DNA of 64,000 nucleotides, from the NCBI GenBank assembly GCA_963377175.1, contig CAUJNA010000522.1, forward strand, positions 15,001 to 79,000. The letters run 5' to 3'. The notes under the pieces were generated by a model that worked only from the letters and a program-made list of their open reading frames with translations, had not been told where the DNA came from and ran no database searches. This document shows positions 44,416-55,464 of this stretch, one piece after another. The position numbers and the translations under genes were made by a program. The stretch's first letter is position 1. The number at the start of each line of letters is the position of its first letter. This DNA is from Effrenium voratum. Lineage: Eukaryota > Sar > Dinophyceae > Suessiales > Symbiodiniaceae.

Positions 44416-46376
44416 CCGCTTTAACGGCTTTGAGCTGTGCGCAGCCGCAATGGAGTGGTGGCTTCTAGATTTTTTCCGATCTTGAAGGACTGATGTCACT
44501 GCACTCAACCAGCCGCTTTGGAAATGGCATAAAAGGAGCAAAAGTGCCGGTGTGCGGTTTTAGGCGGCCACATCTGCCACAGCCTGCGCGGCTCCAGGAA
44601 GCAGTGGATGCAGCGCATACCTGCGGGTCATGACCCGCCGAAGGCTGCTAATACCACATCCCTCTCAAAATGGTTCGTTTCCTGGCGGTCCCTCTTCCTC
44701 GTTGGATCTTAGTTTGCAAGCTTTTCGACTCATCTTTCATCTTTGTACTCCACCATTGCATTGTTGCAATCAGTTGATCTGACATAGATATATCTAACTG
44801 TAGTATTTGCACCATTGTAACGTGTTAAAATCTCTCACATTCTCCCTTCATCATGTGTGGCCTTACTTGACCAGTCTATTCCTTTCGCCAACTCTCAGCA
44901 TCTGGGTCTTTGGTCATCAAGCCTGGAAGTTGAGAAGGAATGTCAAGCAACTAAACAACATGCATGTTCGTCATAAAATATGTCTAGTCTTAGAAGCATC
45001 TCATTTATACTCCTAGCTCTTTGTCACTCCGAACTTTTCATGTTCCAAGTATTTTGGTTGTTTCTATTATTTATCTCTTCAATGGTACGCCTAACATCAA
45101 GAACTGGGCATGAAAGCAACATCAAGACGAGCGAGACGTGACAAGGAAAGAGAGACCCAACACGCTCCGTTCCATTTCATATCCATCCTATCCTGTCCCA
45201 TCTCATTCTTATGAGTCGCCAATTGGCTCCTCTCCCACTCTGTATCCTCTCTTCACCAAATAATCTCAACATAAATATTCTGGAGATAAGAGGGAAAGAG
45301 AGAGAAAGAGAGAGTGTGTGAGAGAGGAGGATGACAAAGACTCGCCTTTCATCTCTGTAACAGCTCTCAGGGAAGGTTCGCCTCTCATCCAATGTCTGTC
45401 TTTCTGTCTCTCGAAAGTTAGTGAGAAGAGACAATATGCCGAAGAATCCTCAAGAATACAAAAACAAAATGCAAAGCAAAGATACACACAACAAGGTAAG
45501 AATAACTGGTAACACAAAGAGGTCATGGGAAGTACATTAAGCCAACACACAAGAAAATCAAATACTAAGACCTAGAACCATACATGGAAGTAAGACAGAC
45601 ATGGGAACATAAAGAACACAAACAACAATTTAAACATACAACAAAAGATCACAAGAGACTAGACAGATACAAAACAATCAGGTTTCTATAAATGATTTTC
45701 TATACAATACCAAAAACAAATATGAAATGTGCATTAGTCTAAAGTTTACAACAAGTAATGGAAAGATAAGACGACATACTATAGGAAATTGGACATGATG
45801 TGAATTGGAAAGATAATCAGCAATATAAGAAGCTTTCTACACTTGGTGTTTCAATAGTTGAAAATAAGATAGCATATAAATTGAAGACATAAGAATCCAG
45901 ACGAAGCTATCCTATTCCTTGTGAAGCCTTTTTCATCCCCAATCAACACCTCAGACACTAGTCTGGATTTATGATTGTGAAGAAGAGAGACGACATGAGA
46001 TACAAAACACATATTCTGGATGTTGAGAGGGAAAAAGTCTTCGTCCATTCGCCATTCACTCACTTGGACTTGGAATGACTGTAGGTGACCCATGGCATCG
46101 TGAGATACAGACAAACAATAATTCAAGAATAGAGATTCAATGATTACAGGTAGAAAGGAAAGAGGGTCTTGTTGTCAGGCAGTTGGCTTCCTCGTATTCA
46201 AGCATGACTGAATTTCCGAGAGTCGAGGCAAGTGACAGCGAGTCCTTACACCGCCCATGCTGGACGGAACTTACCTGGCAAGGAATTGTCTTTGCACCTT
46301 TCCCGCTAACAGCCGCCATGTGAAGGCTGTTGAAGCAAACGGAGATGCTTCCCTCGTCCTCTCTCTCACCAAGACA
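44416..46376. other. No gene seen; AT-rich
   Basis: AT-rich sequence with low coding potential on either strand. A GA-rich patch (AGAGAAAGAGAGAGTG) occurs at 45295-45320. Confidence 0.5.
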
Positions 46377-46522
46377 ATCCAGGGTGCTTGTGCATACCCC
46401 TTTTGCGTTCCCCTTGGGCATATGAACCCCAAAAGGCATGCTGATGTTCATGCCCCTTCTATAGTGGGTTGGAAACCTGGAAAGCCAAGGGTACGAACAA
46501 GGGGTATGTACTTCCACCCTTA
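46377..46522. repeat. Imperfect inverted repeat
   Basis: GCTTGTGCATACCCCTTTTG plus CGTTCCCCTTGGG near 46387-46420 matches the reverse complement of 46485-46520 (CCAAGGGTACGAACAAGG then GGTATGTAC). Each arm is about 35 nt and the loop about 65 nt. It could form a hairpin or be the remains of an inverted duplication. Confidence 0.5.
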
Positions 46523-47925
46523 AGAACAAGAACTTGAGCGAGGTTGCTACAGCGTATCAGTGCCAAGGGAGTCCGATACCCAGAGGACACCCACCGGGCA
46601 GGGTGCAAACCTTGAGGGTCGACGGCTGACAGAGACATCTCAAGCCGTTCAGATCCAGGTGATCCATACGGCTGACAAGATGGGACACAGTTCATGGCCT
46701 CAAGTTGGAAAGATGGGAGGACTTGAGGAAGAATGTTGCGTCCCGGACGAGCATAGTGTGGATGAAGCTTGATACCTACTGCAGCAGAGTGAAATGGAAT
46801 GGAAACAGGTTTGGGACACCCCTGAGGGCATCTGATAGGGTACCTAATTTTGACATGAGAAAAGCCTTCCAGGCTGTCTTAACCTCAATGACTGGCTTCC
46901 GATAAGCCAACCGCAAGCGAATGTGCGCCTGCCCGTGTATTTGGAGGCAGCTGCTGCAGCTGCTGCCATAGCGCCAGCTGGAAGCGCGAAGAATGTTGAC
47001 TTTTCTTGTGGCTCTTGTCACACTATCTGCTCACCATTTTGGTCTGGCTGCAAAGCCTGAGTGCAAGCAGAATGATACAAGAGGAGAAAAGCTCCATATT
47101 ATGAGAACCGGGCCATCAGGGCCGGCCTCTAGCTTGTAGCAACTTTTCGCTGCACACCCCGAAACACATGCAGCACCGCCAGAACCATACGGGAACCCCG
47201 GAAGCGAACAAAACATGCTGGCTGATTCGTTGATGAGCGGGAGCGCTCCCGCCGTTGTTGGGATCCTTGAATTTGCCGGGTGGCGCTCCCAAGTGATTGG
47301 CCGGGCATGCCGGGCGGTAGCTCATCCGTGGATCCCATCAGAGGTGCAAGCTTTGGCACCTGGAACTGTGAGACTCCTTTCTGCGCACGCCTATGGTACC
47401 TATGGAAATCCGACAGGCTCATCTCAAAAGGCTGCACCCTCTGCCATCTTGTATCTTTGACCTGCCCACCGGCGGAAGCCTTCGCTAGCTTGCAGGCTTG
47501 TGATCATCCGCGATAACACATGCGGAGGGTTGTCCAATTGGTGGCTGCTAAACAAGTTGGACATAGCCCTGTGCATGAAGGACCGATTTTCGCTTGCTTG
47601 TCTGTGCTGGAGAGCACACCGCGGTTGCCCGTGGAAAATGCGCACCAATTGAAAATTGTAGAGGTGTGGGCTTGCAGGCAACCTTTAGCACAGTGCCGCC
47701 TTTACCGTGAAGCCCAAAGCGCATCCTTACTTGGGATGCCGCCTGCTAGCGTGGAAGTGTGGAGCTAGCGCCTCATGGCGACAAGTACAACGACTTCTGC
47801 AATGACAATCCTTCCCTTCTGACAAAAAGACACCCTTCATGGCGCTAGGCTGTAAAGGTCGGCCGCATGCGGGATGTGTTCAAGCTGTAAGTTCTCCAAC
47901 CGGCTACTGCACGTTCTGTAAACAC
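46523..47925. other. No gene assigned
   Basis: Unique sequence. A plus-strand segment at 46700-46905 (DLRKNVASRTSIVWMKLDTY) is weakly protein-like but isolated. Confidence 0.3.
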
Positions 47926-48330
47926 TCAAACCTTGGTTTTTTGGGCTGTGACATGAGTGCAGGCAAGCTGCGGCTCGGCCATCACCACATCCTGATCCTT
48001 CAGTAGAAATGTCTTGCCTTGGTACTTTGCCAAACCTTTTACTGCATGCGGGGATAGGATAGGGGTCCAAACGGCCGTTTTGTCCCAACAGTGCACGGAA
48101 AAGCACTGGCTATTGATTGAAACCGACCTGTAAGAACTCTGGCCGAGAGCCCAGCTTCTCCGCTCCGTTCGCAGCGCTGCATAGCCCAGCTGCTTCGACA
48201 GGACAAACCTTTCAGGGGGCTGGCTGCCACTGGCTGCCATTAGGGCTTCACGCCGTGTCAAGTGCTTGAATGCCGTGTCATTAGGTCTCTGTTTATCAGT
48301 GGCGGTGGCTTTGACGTTTGCCTTCTCCAT
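47926..48330 (-). CDS. Hypothetical open frame or exon
   Basis: A 134-codon minus-strand frame with protein-like sequence throughout: TATDKQRPNDTAFKHLTRRE, SGSQPPERFVLSKQLGYAAL and GLAKYQGKTFLLKDQDVVMA. An internal AG (TCTTACAG|GTCGGT) suggests that it may include an intron. It lies downstream of the 48.5-51.1 kb membrane gene on the same strand and could be part of it. No family is recognised. Confidence 0.4.
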   Translation of the reverse strand: MEKANVKATATDKQRPNDTAFKHLTRREALMAASGSQPPERFVLSKQLGYAALRTERRSWALGQSSYRSVSINSQCFSVHCWDKTAVWTPILSPHAVKGLAKYQGKTFLLKDQDVVMAEPQLACTHVTAQKTKV

Positions 48331-48508
48331 GCCGGAAGCAATATGAAGACGAGAGCCATTGAGAGGATCAAACGCGTCTGCTCTGGCCAGGCATGCCTAT
48401 GCTCACGAGGCAGATATCAAGGTGTTCAACAAAGCAACTGACGGAACAGTCCCATTGGAGTGGGACCATATTGCCAAGTTCCGACCTTTGAACAAACTCT
48501 AACGAAAC

Positions 48509-51105
48509 TTATCAAACAGAGTCTCCTTGAAGCCGCTAAACGAACCCGTAAAGCCTCGAATCCGGAGCGGCAGCCATAGGAGCCGGAACACACAGAGCTC
48601 TGTTCCAAGTGGCTCATGGGCCGCCACTTTGACAGCCATGTCGAATATGGGCTCCCACGAAACGCCCACAATCACCCCCAGAGCGATGATCACCTGCCTG
48701 AAGCACAAGAGTCAAGCGAGCAAAGTCAAGCGAGCGGTTGTGCAGTTGTCGAACTACTTCTGGCTGTTGCTCAAAAGGCTCGTCAAACTTAGGTGCATTT
48801 GAATTCGCTGTAGGTGTCCGATCTGCCGCGGTTGGCGAATAACTATTGCGGACGAGGATCTTGAAGATTCTACCAGAACCTCCAGCATGGCGGACACCTC
48901 AGAAGCCCATCTGGAAACTGATGAGCGGTGGTTGCTAACTCGGAGCTTCAAGTGGAAGCTCATACTGGACGGCCCGAGGGCCAATCATCTTGCGTCACAA
49001 GCCACACATATTATGGCAAGTTTTTTGAGATTGCTCAGTGGAAGGCTGTTGCTTGGGACTCCTGCACAGTGCTTTGACCCGAAACAGAAAATTAAACCAT
49101 CATAGACTTCAGATAGCGAAATCCGTGCCAGCGATTGCACAGCAGCACCTCCAACAGCACTGACCAACACCCTAAACATCATCCCAAGACAGCACCTTCA
49201 CGAGAATCCCCAAATTGCATGCCCCTTACACCCTAGCACCCTGCCGTCAATCTCCAGGCCCACAAACACAACTGCATGACCCCTAGCACCCCGCCGTCAA
49301 TCTCGCAAAAGCGCGAGACACTCCCCAAACTACCCGCACCGGCACCCCAAATTGCATGCCCCCTAAGCACCCTGCCATCAATCGCAAAAGTGCGCCAGCA
49401 CCATCACCCCGAACAGCACGCCCACATAGCATTCCCAGAGCACCCGGCCGTCAATCTTGCAAACATGCGAGCGCACCATCCTCAGCACCTCAAACAGCAC
49501 CCCACACAGCATCCCAAAACAGCACCTGCGCCAGCAAACTGCATGCCCTAGCACCCTGCTGTCAATCGTAACAAAATGCGCCCGCGCCATTATCAGCTGC
49601 TCAAACAGCACCTCAAGCAGCTCCTACACTAGCGCCCCAAACTGCACGCCCCCTAGCACCCATCCTTCAATCTTGCAAATAACTTTCCATGTTGTATTAG
49701 AAATTAAAACCCCCACGGCTTTGAGCCATCTAAGCAGGATGCGGGTAGGCCCCCAAAGGCATTGCCGAAAGAAAGCGTGTTCACTACTCGTGTCCAAACT
49801 TGTTCCCGCACAGGTGCTCAAGTTCCTTTGCAAGAATCAGCAAACTAGAACCAATGGCTCCTCCTAGCTTGCACATCCGTGCCTGCTGTTCGTACCTCTC
49901 TCATATAAATAATTACAACCTTCCCGTGTATCTAGGCCTGGGAACTACTTGCAGATGTACATCCTGGGCTGCCGCAGCAAAAACTCAGTCCCCGGCAATC
50001 CTGAATCTTGTCCAAGGGAAGTATCACAGCAAAGGCTACAGTGGAGGTGGTTAGAGCCTTGGCGCTTGTGCTTCAATGTGGCCCAAAGTGACACCACATT
50101 CTGCATTTTCACTCCCTCGTAACCTCGCTTAAAGGCACGGAGTGAGGGTTCCTTCATGTTCCTTTCCTACCGCAGCCTGGGAGCACAGCAAATCAGCACC
50201 ACCAATGAAGCTGGCAGCAGGCTGATGACGTGTTTCTGCCAACATGTCGCGACGCGAACGCAACGTGTCACTGTCGCACACCTTGTCATGAATCCATGAC
50301 GCGTTTTGATCCATGCCGGCTCCTTGCACAAGTCGACGGTTGTCCATCGAATTGCATGTAGGGTGCACCATGAGAACACCAAAGCGAGGGCTGATTGTAG
50401 CAGCTCTCGGACCTGGCAGCATCTGGCAGCAAAGCCATAGCTCAGAGCCCATGCAATGGCAGGCCTTCGTCCGCCACATCGGCTCGTTCGGGCGCCCCTT
50501 CCACATCACCACAAGTGCAGTAGAAAGTGCCTGAAGTGACACTGGCAACAAGCACTGCAACACATAAAAGTGAAAGTACATCATTCTGCTCAAGTCGTAT
50601 GGCAGCTTGGCACAAATCTGTCGACACAAGTCCTGGCACTAACCGAAGAGATCGACCTTGAAAACCCAAGCTGCAAGGAATGCAAGGCCGATCACGAATA
50701 TCTCGAAGGCTGTGGTCAGCGATATTGTCGATGGCCGCTGATAAAATTCAAAGTTGCTTTGAGACCCAGTAATTGCAAAGGCGAAGACAAACGAAAGCAA
50801 ATAGGAAGCTGACAGGCCAAGTACCTGACTCGCTGTCAAAAAGAAGCAGTACTGCTGCAGGCCAAAAGCTACCCCTGAGTCCCACCAGCAAAACACAGCT
50901 GCCTACGCCGAGATTCGTCCAGCTCAACATCATCACAGGCATCAAAGAAGACGTCGACCATTTTGTCCGGCTTGCCCCTGCATGAGAGTATCCTGAGGGC
51001 ATACATGGGCATACCACTGGAGGAAACTATAAAAGTCATTCGAAGTGCGCTCAAGGTGCTCCACCGTGCGGAAAAGGAGGAACTCCAGCAACAGGTGAAG
51101 CACCA
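48509..51105 (-). CDS. Multi-pass membrane protein gene, family unknown (multi-exon)
   Basis: Upstream exons: 51015-51105, 50890-50977, 50657-50854, 50531-50617, 50282-50412 and 50177-50221. All join in phase. Their introns are 37, 35, 39, 118 and 60 nt long, and those at 50855, 50413 and downstream of 50177 start GC. The product has RTVEHLERTSNDFYSFLQW, an acidic stretch FFDACDDVELDESRRR, then hydrophobic segments such as ASYLLSFVFAFAITG, AFEIFVIGLAFLAAWVFK and SLLPASLVVLICCAP. Downstream exons 48758-48897 (GGSGRIFKILVRNSYSP and on) and 48509-48693 (VIIALGVIVGVSWEPIFDMA and on) join in phase through a 64-nt intron. The stretch between 48898 and 50176 was not resolved, so the two exon blocks may belong to one gene or two. 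It probably sits in a membrane; its role is unknown. Confidence 0.62.
49224..49680. repeat. Degenerate tandem repeat (CCCTAGCACCCTGCCGTCAATC), about 6 copies
   Basis: The word CCCTAGCACCCTGCCGTCAAT with variants occurs near 49228, 49278, 49361, 49435, 49546 and 49651. Each is followed by CTCGCAAA/CTTGCAAA and AACAGCACC-like sequence. Spacing varies from 50 to 110 bp. It lies in an unresolved intron or gap of the membrane gene. Confidence 0.75.
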
Positions 51106-51216
51106 CTGCAAGCCTCAAGCCCGTCTCTTCACTATAGTTGCCACATCTAGGGCGGGATTATTTGTGTGTCGTATTGCTCTTGTGCCATGAACATGTACCA
51201 AGAGCAAACCGGCACG

Positions 51217-51272
51217 ACAAACACACAAACACAAACACACAGACACACAAACACACACACACACACACACGC
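51217..51272. repeat. (CA)n tract
   Basis: A short degenerate then pure CA microsatellite. Confidence 0.9.
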
Positions 51273-51455
51273 TTGAAGAGTGAGGTTCGCTCAAAAGATG
51301 TACCGGACATGAAACGCGCAAAACAATGGGTAAGAAAACCCTAGACCCTTTCAACTGACCCTCAACACCGTTATCGATTTTCCTTCCGTGCCGTTTTACA
51401 CATCATTGAAAGCATCGGTGTTGGATGCTTTTCTTAGTAGTAGTCGTAGTAATAG

Positions 51456-51458
51456 CGA

Positions 51459-51547
<89 letters not shown>

Positions 51548-51550
51548 AGT
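51456..51550. repeat. (GTA)n trinucleotide array
   Basis: About 30 near-perfect GTA units. It pairs in opposite orientation with the CTA array at 51640-51795, so the two can form a long inverted repeat. Confidence 0.97.
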
Positions 51551-51639
51551 CGTAGAAGCAATTGTGATAGTAACAATTGTGGTATAATCACAACAGTACT
51601 AGCGCGAGAAATTGTAGAAGTAGCACTCGTATCAGTCGT

Positions 51640-51661
51640 AAGCTTACTCCTACTACTCCCC

Positions 51662-51725
<64 letters not shown>

Positions 51726-51734
51726 CACTACTAG

Positions 51735-51794
<60 letters not shown>

Positions 51795-51795
51795 A
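51640..51795. repeat. (CTA)n trinucleotide array
   Basis: About 45 CTA units with a few CCA interruptions. Its reverse complement is TAG, the same repeat as the GTA array 90 bp away but in opposite orientation. Confidence 0.97.
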
Positions 51796-51938
51796 AGCGC
51801 TCTGTGCAAGTTGCTCTGCGCAAGTGCTGCGGGAGCTTTCGGGAAGTACTTTGCATACTAGCCGGAGCTACAGGACTGTACTCCGCGCACTACGTTTGCA
51901 CTTAAAAGTTGCAATTTCTGTCTAGAAAAGCTGCCGCG

Positions 51939-52012
51939 GGCCAGGCGGGGATCGAACCCGCGACCGTGCGACTCCGAGAGCAGCCGCGCAAACCACGCGA
52001 CAACTTCCAAAG
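51939..52012 (-). repeat. tRNA-like sequence (SINE head or tRNA relic)
   Basis: On the minus strand, GTCGCGTGGTTTGCGCGG resembles an A box/D-arm and GGTCGCGGGTTCGATCCCC is a perfect B box with a pairing T-stem (GCGGG/CCCGC). The two boxes are about 30 nt apart, as in tRNA genes. The 3' acceptor strand (CTGGCCC) has no matching 5' strand, and the anticodon stem pairs poorly, so this is not a functional tRNA gene. It is probably the promoter head of a SINE or a tRNA pseudogene. Confidence 0.6.
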
Positions 52013-52189
52013 ACCAGTTCGCAAGCAACACGTTCGCGCGGCGCCACAGCCACAGGAAGAGCGTTTCGACACGCGGGATCCCCGCAGAGGGTTCATCGGG
52101 CACTTTGCACATTCGCACGGCGCCACAGCGACCGCGCTTCGACCACGCCGACCTGCGCAGACGGTCCCTCGGGCATACCTAGAACTTCC

Positions 52190-52500
52190 TGCGGCGGAAC
52201 TTTCTGCCGCAACGCATTGCGGCGGAAATTCCCGCCGCATTCCAGAAAATCAGCCGCAAACCCAAAAAATGCCGCAACCAAAACAAAAACGCCGCAACAC
52301 CGTTTGCTTTCCGGGAATTTCCGCCGCATTCCCGCCGATTTCCGCCGCATTCCCGCCGATTTCCGCCGCAAATCGGGGGGTAGAAAAAACTGAAAACAAG
52401 TTCTGCCGCAATTCTAAAAAAACGCCGCAAATCAGGAAGAAATGCCGCAAATCCAAAAAGGCGCCCTTTTTGATTTGCGGCAGTAATTTCTGCCGCAACG
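52190..52500. repeat. GCCGCAA/CCGCCGCATT-rich degenerate repeat
   Basis: The word GCCGCAA occurs about ten times. Within 52318-52372 the unit CCGCCGATTTCCGCCGCATTC is tandemly repeated. The plus strand is open across the region (Arg/Lys/Asn/Pro-rich), but this is a repeat effect. Confidence 0.75.
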
Positions 52501-52542
52501 AATCTCTAGGTATTAACAATCTTACAAAGTCCCCAATTCTTT

Positions 52543-53120
52543 AACATCGACCACGCCGATCTCCGCAGAGGGTCGCGCACGCAAAATAGAATCTTAAAAA
52601 TCATCAGTTTTTAACATCGACCATGCGGATCTCCGGGGAGGGTGCGCGCAAACCGCAGAAGTCGAGGAACGCCCTCAGTTTTATAACATCGACCACGTCG
52701 CGCGCGCAGATTAAAACTCCCAAAATGTCCTCAGTTTGTTTAACATCGACCACGCGGATCTCCGCAGAGAGTCGCCCGCGAACCGCAGAAATCGTAAAAA
52801 GTTTCTCAGTTTTTGAACATCGACCACGCGGATCTCCGCAGAGGGTCGCGCGCGCAGATGTAAAGTCGTAAAATGTCTTAACATCGACCACGCGGATTTG
52901 TGCACAGAGTCGCGCGCGAAACGCAGAAATCGTAAAATGTCCTCAGTTTTCTAACATCGACCACGCGGATCTCCGCAGAGGGTCGCGCGCGCAGATGTAA
53001 AACCGTGATGCGTCGTCAGTTTTAACATCGACCACGGAGATCCGCGCGGAGGGTCGCGCGCGCAGATTAAAACTCGTAAAATGTCCTCAGTTTTTTAACG
53101 TCGACCACGCAGAGGGTTGC
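52543..53120. repeat. About 70-bp minisatellite, nine units
   Basis: Units begin AACATCGACCACG at 52543, 52613, 52685, 52742, 52817, 52880, 52953, 53024 and 53097 (the last AACGTCGACC). The consensus continues CGGATCTCCGCAGAGGGTCG, then CGCGCGCAGATTAAAA and CGTAAAATGTCCTCAGTTTT. Spacing is 57-75 bp, the short ones being internal deletions. GC-rich and T-rich halves alternate. Confidence 0.95.
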
Positions 53121-53350
53121 TGTCGGCCCTACCCCGCCGCCCTAAGAAGAGAAGGAAGGAATTTAAAACTCCTCTCATGAGAACTCTCATGAGCATGGCT
53201 CCTCGCAAGTGCCTCTCATGAGCATTGCGCTTCGCAAGTGACTCGCTGCGCAAATGACTCTGTGCAATGACTCTGCGCGTCGAAGTACCTTCGGGATGAT
53301 TGTGTACTATCTTCCATGCCGAGCTCCACATGGCTCAGCCAACGCCCGCG

Positions 53351-53402
53351 TAGTAGTAGTAGTAGTAGTAGTAGTAGTCGTAGTAGTAGTAGTAGTAGTA
53401 GT
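53351..53402. repeat. (GTA)n trinucleotide array
   Basis: About 17 GTA units with one GTC interruption. Confidence 0.97.
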
Positions 53403-53715
53403 CAAAGGAAGTTTAGAAGGAACTTCCGCGTTACGGCAACTAATTGAAAGCTAGCTCTCTCTGAGACAGATGAAGAGAAGGAATAAGCGCGTGAGAAAAT
53501 ATGTGCGCGCGTGTGGTGGGAGGATAGAAAGCTGCAAAAAGCATGGCCCCGTGCGTGAATTGGTGTCTCCGGAGAGCCGAAAGCTAGCCTGTTCGCGGCG
53601 CCTGGTCGGAGCGCGTTCGGACCACGTTCGGAGCGCGTTCGGAGCGCGTTCGGACCATGCTCGGAGCGCGGGCCCATTGGCACGGCAACGCGAAGGTTTC
53701 GCCAGGTTTGACTTG
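53403..53715. other. No gene seen
   Basis: Contains a short GCGTTCGGACC/GAGCGCGTTCGGA repeat at 53607-53672 (about four copies). Otherwise unassigned. Confidence 0.5.
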
Positions 53716-54050
53716 CGTGGCAGGCGCAACACTTTCGCAAGGTCAGGTTCAGATTTCGTGGCAGGCGCAGCACTTTCGCAAGGTCAAGTTTTCCCAAGGT
53801 TTGAATGGCGTGGCAGGCGCAGCACTTTCGAAAGGTCAGGTACAGGTTTCGTGGCAGGCGCAATACTTTCGCAAGGTCAAGTACAGATTTCGTGGCAGGC
53901 GCAGCACTTTCGCAAGGCCAAGTACAGATTTCGTGGCAGGCGCGGCACTTTCGCAAGGTCGAGTACAGACTTCGTGGCAGGCGCGGCACTTTCGCAAGGT
54001 CGAGTACAGACTTCGTGGCAGGCGCGGCACTTTCGCAAGTTTAGGTACAG
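53716..54050. repeat. 41-bp minisatellite, eight units
   Basis: Units start CGTGGCAGGCGCAGCACTTT at 53716, 53757, 53809, 53850, 53891, 53932, 53973 and 54014, each continuing CGCAAGGTCAAGTACAGATTT. All steps are 41 bp except one of 52 bp, which carries an 11-bp insertion. As 41 is not a multiple of three and the unit has no stop in any plus frame, all three plus frames stay open through it. Confidence 0.97.
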
Positions 54051-54777
54051 ATAGATAGATAAATAGATTAGAAAGAAAGTAGATAGTTAGAGAGATAGAC
54101 AGGTAGTTAGAGAGATAGAGAAGAGATAGATAGATAGATACATAGAGAAATAGATAGACAGATAGATAGGTAGATAGATAGATAGATAGACAGATACGCG
54201 AGAGATAGGTACATAGATAGATAGATAGATAGATAGATAGATGGATAGATAGAATTAAATAGATAGGTAGATAAGATAGATGGAGAGAGACAGGAGAGAG
54301 ACAGAGATTGATAGATAGATAGATAGACAGACAGATAGACAGATAGATAGATAGCTCGATAGGGTGCTGGATAGTTTGATAGAGAGATGGATAGATAAAT
54401 AGATAGACAGACAGACCGACAGATAGATAGATAGATAGAGAGATGGAGAGATAGATAGATAGATAGATAGTTAGATAGATAGTTAGATAGATAGATGGAT
54501 AGATAGATAGATATGTGGATAGATATATGGATAGACAGATAGATAGACAGATAGATACATAGATGGAGAAACAAATAGACACACGCAAGATAGATAGATA
54601 AATAGATAGATAGATAGAATTAGATAGATAAACAGGTAGATAGATAGATAGACAGATAGATGAAGAGATAGATAGATGGAGGGATAATCAGGTAGTCAGA
54701 TAAAAAGAGATAGATCGATAGACAGATAAAGAAATAGAGAGATAGATGGATCGATAGATAGATAGATAAGTTAGATG

Positions 54778-54835
<58 letters not shown>

Positions 54836-55026
54836 TGGATAGATAGATAGATAGACGGACAGATAGATAGACAGATAGATAAGTAGATAGAGAGATACAG
54901 AGATAGAGAGACAGAGAGACAGAGATATAGAGATATAGATAAATCGGTAGATAAATAGAAAGAGAGAGATAGATAGATAGACAATACGTATCAAAAGACA
55001 GATAGACAGACAGAGAGAGAGGGAGA

Positions 55027-55078
<52 letters not shown>

Positions 55079-55185
55079 GAGGATAGATGGATACACACAT
55101 CGACAAGTAGATCAGAAGACAAGACAGATAGATGGATAGACAAGTAAGTAGATTGATAGATTAGATAGATAACTAGACAGATAGG

Positions 55186-55217
<32 letters not shown>

Positions 55218-55432
55218 AAGATAGACAGATAGATGTATAGATGGATAGATAGATAGATAGATAAAAATAGAGATAGATAGGTAGGTAGGTTGGTTAGATA
55301 GATAGAGAGGTAGATAGGTTAGACATATAGATAGATGGATAGATCGATCGATAGATAGACAGATAAGTAGATCGAGAAAATAAAAGATAGATAGAGTGAT
55401 TGAGATAGTTAGTTAGTTAGTTAGTTAGTGTA
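54047..55432. repeat. GATA/GACA tetranucleotide array, about 1.4 kb
   Basis: Long degenerate (GATA)n with GACA, GAGA and GGTA variants and pure (GA)n blocks near 54786-54834 and 55010-55073. The right end passes into (GTTA)n at 55408-55430. The Ser/Leu/Tyr/Ile-rich minus-strand frames are artefacts. Confidence 0.98.
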
Positions 55433-55464
55433 TTTGTTTTGTTTTGTTTGTTGTTTGTTAGTTA

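Noticed and set aside
51939..52012. A functional tRNA gene
   Set aside because: The T-arm is intact but there is no 5' acceptor strand matching CTGGCCC, and the anticodon stem pairs poorly.
52543..53120. Possible CRISPR array (regular repeats of about 70 bp)
   Set aside because: The units are near-identical along their whole length, so there are no unique spacers, and the context is eukaryotic. It is a minisatellite.
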